Source: Candidatus Saccharimonadota bacterium (GTDB taxonomy: Bacteria; Patescibacteriota; Saccharimonadia; Saccharimonadales; JAGPDM01). From it: a stretch of 45,895 nucleotides of DNA. Both the position numbers and the translations under genes were made by a program. The DNA is taken from positions 1 to 45,895 of the forward strand of contig JAGPDM010000003.1 in the NCBI GenBank assembly GCA_018057585.1. Direction: 5' to 3'. Numbering within the stretch: position 1 is the first letter of the stretch; the number at the start of each line of letters is the position of its first letter. The notes beneath the pieces are model-generated. The model had not been told where the DNA came from. It did not search any database and was given only the letters and a program-made list of their open reading frames with translations. This document shows positions 41,346 through 45,895 of the stretch, one piece after another.

Positions 41346-42850
41346 CCGAGGCTTTTTCTTATCCGGGCAGCGCGGAGCAGATCGACAGTTATGTCGTGCT
41401 CAGTTTCCATATCGTAGAAGGTGTTCGAGCTGAGGTTGCGATGGATCATGTGCTTATTTGTGATAGGACCAATCTTAATGTCTAGAATTTCTTCAATCAG
41501 CTTAATGTCTTTATCGATATCTTTCCATGCATCATCCTTTTTTATAAGCATATTTAGATTTTCTCTGTTGAAGTAATGCCCTGCGTGCTCTAGGTCGCGT
41601 CTCAAACCTAAATATAGCTCCTCTATTAGTTCGAGCATTCCAGTTTTGCGAGCGTGCTCTAGGGCCCGACCCATGCCGATTAGTTCTGGTGGAATACCAA
41701 TACTGTAAAGAGAACCAGTAAATTTGATTGCTCTTGGTAACTTGACCTTGCCCATGCCACGGAAATAGCCAGATATACCGACGTGCTGGACACGTTCACG
41801 ATTGCCAGGTATTTGCGATGCGATATTGTTTATTACTGGCGCGATAGATTCGACTGTCTGTTGATACATCTTCTTAGCGTCAACATTGAACTTCTTTATC
41901 TGCTCAGCCTCTTTCTTGGTTATTCTACGGTATGAATTAAGATTTTCAGGTAGAAGCTTGTTTATCTTCTGAATAGCCGTTTTGACCATAGGTAACTTGT
42001 AGTCATAGCGGAATGAGCTCTGAACAGTCATCGAGGCTGAACCTTTATACTCTTCTATTGCGTTATCAATATTTTCTGGGTTTATAGCTCCACGGAATGG
42101 CAAGCTACCACCACCAATCCAAGGGTAGATTTTGATTCCATTGGCCTCACCAAATTCATGGTAAGAAGAGATGGCCGATTTTACAGCCAGCATAGTCGGC
42201 AAAAGTCCAGCATTCATTGCTGGGTCGGAACGAGCTAGGAAAACTCGCATATATTCCGGTTTGTAATTATAGTCTTTTTGTAAAAAATCAGCGTAAGTTT
42301 TAAGGATCGTGTCGGCCTCGGCCATTGTTTCTACTTCTTCAAAAAGAGGGATGACATCTAATAACTTTAAAGATGATTTTTCATCAAAGAAATCTTCGCT
42401 GGCAGTTAATATCTTCTGGAACTTATCTTGCAGATGACACAGCTGATCAGCTCGCCTCGCCATGGGTAGAATGACCTCAAACAAAGGCGGTTGGTTGAAT
42501 TTAAAGCGCTTAGCGGCATGATCGGCCGATATTAGATTCATGTAAGCTCGTGGTAGTCTGTGCGATGGTTCTTCCCAAATATTCGGGATACGGAAAGTTA
42601 GAAATTTATCTTTGCCGAGCTGGTTTTTCTTAAAATAATCATAATAATCCTGGAAAAGCCGATCGATAACCGCCTCGTCAACAAACTTACCTTCCCAGTC
42701 CCACATGTATTCTTCAACACCAAGGTTTGAAAAACATTCGTAACATTCAGCTATCTCGTCAGCAGCAGAAACGTAAGGTTGATTCAAAAAATAAGCCGCA
42801 TGGGCGTTATCTGGATGCTGAGTAGCCATTGTGGCAGGAATATGTCTCAC
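41342..42850 (-). CDS. ppcA: archaeal-type phosphoenolpyruvate carboxylase
   Basis: This 502-residue protein matches the small archaeal-type PEPC (about 500 residues) and not the 900-residue bacterial form. Seen: the start IPATMATQHPDNA, FLARSDPAMNAGLLP, YPWIGGGSLPFRG and GISGYFRGMGKVKLPRAIKFTGSLYSIGIPPELIG, which hold the PEP and bicarbonate sites. It converts PEP and bicarbonate to oxaloacetate. The start is GTG at 42850 with TAGAAT (42859-42864) 8 nt upstream, so it is probably leaderless. This form is rare in bacteria and was probably acquired by transfer. Confidence 0.94.
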   Translation of the reverse strand: MRHIPATMATQHPDNAHAAYFLNQPYVSAADEIAECYECFSNLGVEEYMWDWEGKFVDEAVIDRLFQDYYDYFKKNQLGKDKFLTFRIPNIWEEPSHRLPRAYMNLISADHAAKRFKFNQPPLFEVILPMARRADQLCHLQDKFQKILTASEDFFDEKSSLKLLDVIPLFEEVETMAEADTILKTYADFLQKDYNYKPEYMRVFLARSDPAMNAGLLPTMLAVKSAISSYHEFGEANGIKIYPWIGGGSLPFRGAINPENIDNAIEEYKGSASMTVQSSFRYDYKLPMVKTAIQKINKLLPENLNSYRRITKKEAEQIKKFNVDAKKMYQQTVESIAPVINNIASQIPGNRERVQHVGISGYFRGMGKVKLPRAIKFTGSLYSIGIPPELIGMGRALEHARKTGMLELIEELYLGLRRDLEHAGHYFNRENLNMLIKKDDAWKDIDKDIKLIEEILDIKIGPITNKHMIHRNLSSNTFYDMETEHDITVDLLRAARIRKSLG

Positions 42851-42858
42851 AATTAACT

Positions 42859-42864
42859 ATTCTA
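42859..42864 (-). promoter_or_regulatory. -10 box of PEP carboxylase, leaderless GTG start
   Basis: TAGAAT on the minus strand lies 8 nt before the GTG at 42850, with no Shine-Dalgarno. Confidence 0.5.
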
Positions 42865-42940
42865 CCACCAACCCTAATAATCTATAAGCATAATAACCTC
42901 AAAAGCTTCCACTATGATACTGGCGGTAAAACTAGCTCGG

Positions 42941-42968
42941 TTGACTTTAATGTAGTAAGCGATATAGA
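42941..42968 (+). promoter_or_regulatory. promoter of membrane protein gene at 42996
   Basis: TTGACT (42941-42946) and TATAGA (42963-42968) are spaced 16 nt. The leader is about 20 nt and carries AAGGGA before the ATG, so this gene is translated in the ordinary way. Confidence 0.55.
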
Positions 42969-42995
42969 CTCGTCGCAAACAAGGGAAAATAAAAA

Positions 42996-43610
42996 ATGAA
43001 AAAACTAATCAGTAAAATCAAACATAATAAATTTAATATATTCATATCAATAACGCTACTAATACTCACTGTGAGTAGCGTTGGGCTATGGCTCGTTACA
43101 TTGCAAAATAAAAGCGGAATAGAGTCTACGCTCGAGGCTTCGATGTTAGATATGGCGCGGGCCAGCACTGATCCAAAGCGGAATGCAGAATTTAAAATTG
43201 TCGACGAAGACAAAAAACTAGTTAGAATTCCAATGCATAGAATAAGCCTGCCAATGAATGATGCGATTATAGATTCAGATTTTGTCTCTTACGAAGATGT
43301 AGAAAATAAAGATCAGATTGGCATTCATGTTACCCATCCTAGAATTTGGAAAGCCGGCACAGCACCTCACGAAAAATACGGAGATAGCGATGAAGCACCT
43401 TTGTTCGCTAAATTTGATTGCTCAACAGTCCGTGCAACACTTAGACCGTCAGAACCTGGCTATGATGTGGACGTATTCGAATTAGCCAACGGTGACAAGC
43501 TTGAAATAGATAAGGTCACCAAAGACTGTAAAGAATGGTACAAACTTCATAATTTCGATGAGTTAATTAAACAGACCATTGAATCGTTGAAACAGATGAA
43601 GCCATATTAA
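42996..43610 (+). CDS. membrane-anchored protein, unknown function
   Basis: The protein has 204 residues with a basic N terminus, one membrane helix (about 14-36) and an extracytoplasmic domain of about 165 residues that is acidic and has two cysteines (KFDCSTVRATLR and VTKDCKEWYKL), perhaps disulfide-linked. No domain is recognised. It has its own promoter (42941-42968) and stands alone between two minus-strand genes. Confidence 0.7.
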   Translation: MKKLISKIKHNKFNIFISITLLILTVSSVGLWLVTLQNKSGIESTLEASMLDMARASTDPKRNAEFKIVDEDKKLVRIPMHRISLPMNDAIIDSDFVSYEDVENKDQIGIHVTHPRIWKAGTAPHEKYGDSDEAPLFAKFDCSTVRATLRPSEPGYDVDVFELANGDKLEIDKVTKDCKEWYKLHNFDELIKQTIESLKQMKPY

Positions 43611-43626
43611 AAAACTGCAGTTCTTG

Positions 43627-44022
43627 TTACTTGATTTCTAATTTAACTTTAATATTATCATCTCGTAACTTCTGCATGATCTCTGTAATATCACCAACTA
43701 ACTTGAAAAAGGTTATTGACTCTTCTTTGAACGGATTGGCGTGAATGTGCCATTGACCTTTGTTCATTTGGACTAAATCACCTGGTGACATCTCAACTTC
43801 TTTCTCGATAGATTCTGGATCGTCCTCTTCGAAAACAATTGTTTGGCATTTGCCACTGATCTGCATAAGATTTTCAAATCCTAACGGTCGATTGTGTTTA
43901 GCCAGTATTGAACCAGGCTTCATTATTAATAAACCAGTCGTTAGCTTGTCATCGGAATAGCTGAAGACGAATCTCGCAGATTTATCTGGCGTTTCGTAGA
44001 TCTCGAACTGCTCTTCCTGCAC
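43627..44022 (-). CDS. cupin-like protein
   Basis: The 131-residue protein has a single small cupin barrel (GLLIMKPGSILAKHNRPLGFENLMQISG, then VEMSPGDLVQMNKGQWHIHANP). Only some of the usual metal ligands are clear (His43, Glu50 region, His in QWHIHANP). The function is unknown. It lies 5 nt behind recA on the same strand and may be co-transcribed. Confidence 0.75.
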   Translation of the reverse strand: MQEEQFEIYETPDKSARFVFSYSDDKLTTGLLIMKPGSILAKHNRPLGFENLMQISGKCQTIVFEEDDPESIEKEVEMSPGDLVQMNKGQWHIHANPFKEESITFFKLVGDITEIMQKLRDDNIKVKLEIK

Positions 44023-44027
44023 CCTAT

Positions 44028-45065
44028 TTATTTCTTGTTTTCTTCGGCATCACGAACAGCTTTTTCAATTGTTTTCATCTCTTTTGGATGATCAACTAGC
44101 CACTGCTTAGCTGCTTCTTTGCCTTGACCAATTTTTTCCTCGCCATAATCAAACCATGAACCGGCTTTGCCGATAATGTCGTGCTTGACGGCTAAGTTAA
44201 GTAGATCGCCCTCTGTACTAATGCCTTGGTTGTACATGATCTCAAATTCGGCAACCTTGAACGGTGCAGCAACTTTATTCTTAACAACCTTAACACGGAC
44301 ACTGTTACCGATAATATCTTCGCCAGCTTTGATCTGGCCGGTTCGTCGAATATCCAAACGCACAGAGCTATAAAACTTCAGTGCATTACCACCAGTAGTG
44401 GTTTCTGGATTACCGAACATAACACCAATCTTCATGCGGATTTGGTTAATAAAGATAACTGTGCAGTTTGTGCGGCTAATAATACTGGTTAATTTACGCA
44501 GTGCCTGGCTCATTAGCCTCGCTTGCAAACCCATATGGGAATCACCCATCTCGCCTTCGATTTCTGCTCGTGGAGTCAGGGCTGCAACCGAGTCAACGAC
44601 AAGAATATCGACAGCATTGCTTCTAACCAAAGTTTCAACAATTTCTAGAGCTTGCTCGCCTGTGTCTGGTTGGCTGACTAGAAGTTCGGCAATGTTTACG
44701 CCGATTCGCTTAGCGTATTCAGGGTCAAGGGCGTGCTCGGCGTCAACAAAGGCTGCTTGACCGCCAAGTTTCTGCATTTCGGCAATGGCGTGGAGAGTAA
44801 GAGTCGTTTTACCAGAACTTTCTGGGCCGTAGACTTCGATAACTCGGCCTTTGGGTAAGCCGCCGCCAAGCGCCATGTCTAGGCTAATACTACCAGTTGG
44901 GAAGGTTTCGATGTTGGCCTTATGATCATCGCCAAGTCGCATGACACTACCAGTCCCAAATTGTTTTTCTATTTGGTCAAGTGCTAGCTTTAAAGCCTGC
45001 TCTTTACCACTAGCTCCGCTGGTGTCTTGAATCTTCTTTTCTTCGCCCTTTTTAACTTTAGCCAT
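44028..45065 (-). CDS. recA: RecA recombinase
   Basis: The 345-residue recombinase has Walker A GPESSGKT (80-87), [16 protein letters not shown], Walker [11 protein letters not shown], loop L1/L2 residues ([24 protein letters not shown] and [22 protein letters not shown], given in part) and the C-terminal acidic tail. It catalyses strand exchange and LexA-type cleavage. A ribosome site AAGGGG precedes the ATG, and TATAAT lies at 45107-45112. No clear LexA box is visible. Confidence 0.98.
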   Translation of the reverse strand: MAKVKKGEEKKIQDTSGASGKEQALKLALDQIEKQFGTGSVMRLGDDHKANIETFPTGSISLDMALGGGLPKGRVIEVYGPESSGKTTLTLHAIAEMQKLGGQAAFVDAEHALDPEYAKRIGVNIAELLVSQPDTGEQALEIVETLVRSNAVDILVVDSVAALTPRAEIEGEMGDSHMGLQARLMSQALRKLTSIISRTNCTVIFINQIRMKIGVMFGNPETTTGGNALKFYSSVRLDIRRTGQIKAGEDIIGNSVRVKVVKNKVAAPFKVAEFEIMYNQGISTEGDLLNLAVKHDIIGKAGSWFDYGEEKIGQGKEAAKQWLVDHPKEMKTIEKAVRDAEENKK

Positions 45066-45106
45066 TTATCTACCCCTTATTTCCACCCGTTTTGTAATTC
45101 ATAACC

Positions 45107-45112
45107 ATTATA
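45107..45112 (-). promoter_or_regulatory. -10 box of recA
   Basis: TATAAT on the minus strand lies about 41 nt before the ATG, leaving room for the AAGGGG ribosome site, so recA is a leadered gene. Confidence 0.5.
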
Positions 45113-45155
45113 ACAAACTAGTTGATAAGTTTTCCAAAACTAATAAAAATATTTT

Positions 45156-45568
45156 AATGTTTTTTGAAAAACACAAACTCTAGTGTTCTTCTGAACGAAG
45201 AACTGTTAAATGCTACTTGCGCCGACAAGTAGCACAACCGGCTGGGCTATCCCTCGTCTTGATTAGTGAATGTTATTAACACAATGGATGCAACAACTCC
45301 CTATGGTCGGCCTAAAGGCTGAGTTGAATCCTAGTATTGTGTCAATAACATTCACTAATCAGGAGCTCGGTCTTTTATGCCCAGAGGAAAGTAAGTTAAC
45401 AAATCCCCGTTGGTAGGATTTGGATTTAATTAATAATCTGCTACAAGCAGATTATGTATATGCTCGGAATTTATTTGTTTCAAGTTGAATTATTTACAAA
45501 TATATTGCTAAGTAGTATGATTAGTGCAGTTTTTCTCTCGTGAGAGTGAAGGATGTTTTTTGACAAAC
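45156..45568 (+). ncRNA. candidate structured RNA, copy B (about 390 nt, family not recognised)
   Basis: This copy aligns with 13991-14380. Elements in order: closing stem GAAAAACA/TGTTTTTT; hairpin GTTCTTC/GAAGAAC (45185-45203); TGCTACTTG/CAAGTAGCA with loop CGCCGA (45211-45234); a long hairpin whose outer 17 bp (45261-45277 with 45344-45360) are perfect; CTGGGC/GCCCAG across its base; AAATCC/GGATTT with loop CCGTTGGTA (45401-45421); hairpin ATAATCTGC/GCAGATTAT; hairpin CTCTC/GAGAG; and the tail GTTTTTTGACAAAC. The stem bases differ from copy A but still pair, while the loops CGCCGA and TGGTA are kept. Confidence 0.7.
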
Positions 45569-45580
45569 AGAACTTTTATT

Positions 45581-45638
45581 AACATGGCGAGACTAGAAAT
45601 TATATTACTAAAATCTAGTTTCTAGCCTCGCCATGTTT
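45581..45638 (+). terminator. strong hairpin after structured RNA B (terminator or attenuator)
   Basis: AACATGGCGAG (45581-45591) pairs with CTCGCCATGTT (45627-45637), with inner TAGAAA/TTTCTA (45594-45599 with 45619-45624), then TTT overlaps the end. It sits at the same place relative to the RNA as 14402-14449 in copy A but has a different stem. Confidence 0.65.
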
Positions 45639-45718
45639 CCGCAGCCGGAAGCAACAAGTCTAAAAGATCGACCGTCGACCACTTGTAGAGGAACCCAAAT
45701 CGTCCAAAGGAGGACACA

Positions 45719-45895
45719 ATGCCCGCCACAACCCACAAACTAGGCACAGTCAATGCAGGAATCCACGCAGCGTGCACAGCGCAGCGCATCAAAGCCCACC
45801 GAAAGGCTTTCGTTAGCCTCTATAGGCAGACACCAGACTCGATTCTCGCTATCGAGATGGCCATCACCCGCTGGTGGATGATGCTCCGCCAGAAT
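45719..45895 (+). CDS. start of an unknown ORF behind structured RNA B, cut by window edge
   Basis: ATG 45719 is preceded by AAAGGAGGACACA, the strongest ribosome site in the window, and the frame stays open for 59 codons to the edge. The visible protein starts MPATTHKLGTVNAG and continues with a basic helical stretch (QRIKAHRKAFVSLYRQ) and EMAITRWWMMLRQN. GC content is clearly above that of recA and other neighbours. GTCC and GGAC flank the ribosome site and could fold over it. No family is recognised from this fragment. Confidence 0.6.
   Translation, partial: MPATTHKLGTVNAGIHAACTAQRIKAHRKAFVSLYRQTPDSILAIEMAITRWWMMLRQN

Noticed and set aside
45156-45568. Structured RNA B as a mobile group II intron or retron
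   Set aside because: No reverse transcriptase frame, no domain V-like hairpin and no multicopy single-stranded DNA-type arrangement is visible in either copy.

Overview
The window looks like a chromosomal segment of a Candidatus Saccharibacteria (TM7) or closely related CPR/Patescibacteria genome. The evidence is small single-copy genes packed on both strands, a MurA with an N-terminal helix-turn-helix, an archaeal-type PEP carboxylase, a shortened TsaB, lamin-tail and sortase-type surface proteins, and a heliorhodopsin. TGA behaves as a normal stop (for example in smpB and in the membrane gene at 28304-28672), so the recoded code of Gracilibacteria/SR1 is unlikely. The taxonomic call is inference from gene content.

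Layout. 1-9,800: a truncated DegT-family aminotransferase, an alpha/beta hydrolase, murF, folD, a Nudix hydrolase divergent from a heliorhodopsin, a sortase, tRNA-Arg(TCG) with an unusual repeat tail, an Ldh2-type dehydrogenase, a two-gene ABC exporter and a stand-alone HsdR_N-like nuclease domain. 9,900-22,200: tRNA-Lys, small membrane proteins, a methyltransferase, murB, glyA, a roughly 380-nt structured RNA with a small ORF behind it, HTH-murA, a PrsW-like protease, smpB, tRNA-His, an MprF-like membrane aminoacyltransferase and an aquaporin. 22,200-33,450: a subtilase, tRNA-Gly and tRNA-Arg(TCT), a His-rich secreted protein, a PEBP protein, a membrane-anchored Clp-type AAA+ protein with a coupled membrane partner, an FAD oxidase / NDH-2 / DoxX redox group, a cupin and tRNA-Pro with a repeat tail. 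33,500-45,895: an IPTTG surface protein, a hydrolase, an aldo/keto reductase, rny, tsaB-tsaE, a lamin-tail protein, a PRC-barrel protein, recX, a LOG-family protein, PEP carboxylase, recA, then a second copy of the structured RNA followed by the start of another ORF.

Genes that act together: murA, murB and murF in peptidoglycan precursor synthesis; glyA and folD in one-carbon metabolism; tsaB and tsaE in t6A tRNA modification; recA and recX in recombination; the sortase and the IPTTG protein at the cell surface; the FAD oxidase, NDH-2 and DoxX protein in electron disposal.

Three signals stand out. (1) Short (about 150-180 bp) non-coding elements lie just downstream of tRNA-Arg(TCG) (two in tandem), tRNA-Arg(TCT) and tRNA-Pro. 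The best-preserved ones end in an exact 18-nt copy of the 3' end of the tRNA they follow and carry a hairpin whose stem differs by compensatory changes. They look like tRNA-targeting mini-elements. (2) Two copies of a roughly 380-nt structured RNA, 31 kb apart, share conserved loops and compensated stems; each is followed by a hairpin and an unrelated, GC-richer small ORF. I do not recognise this RNA family. (3) Many genes have a TATAAT-like hexamer only 4-9 nt before the start codon and no Shine-Dalgarno, which implies widespread leaderless mRNAs.
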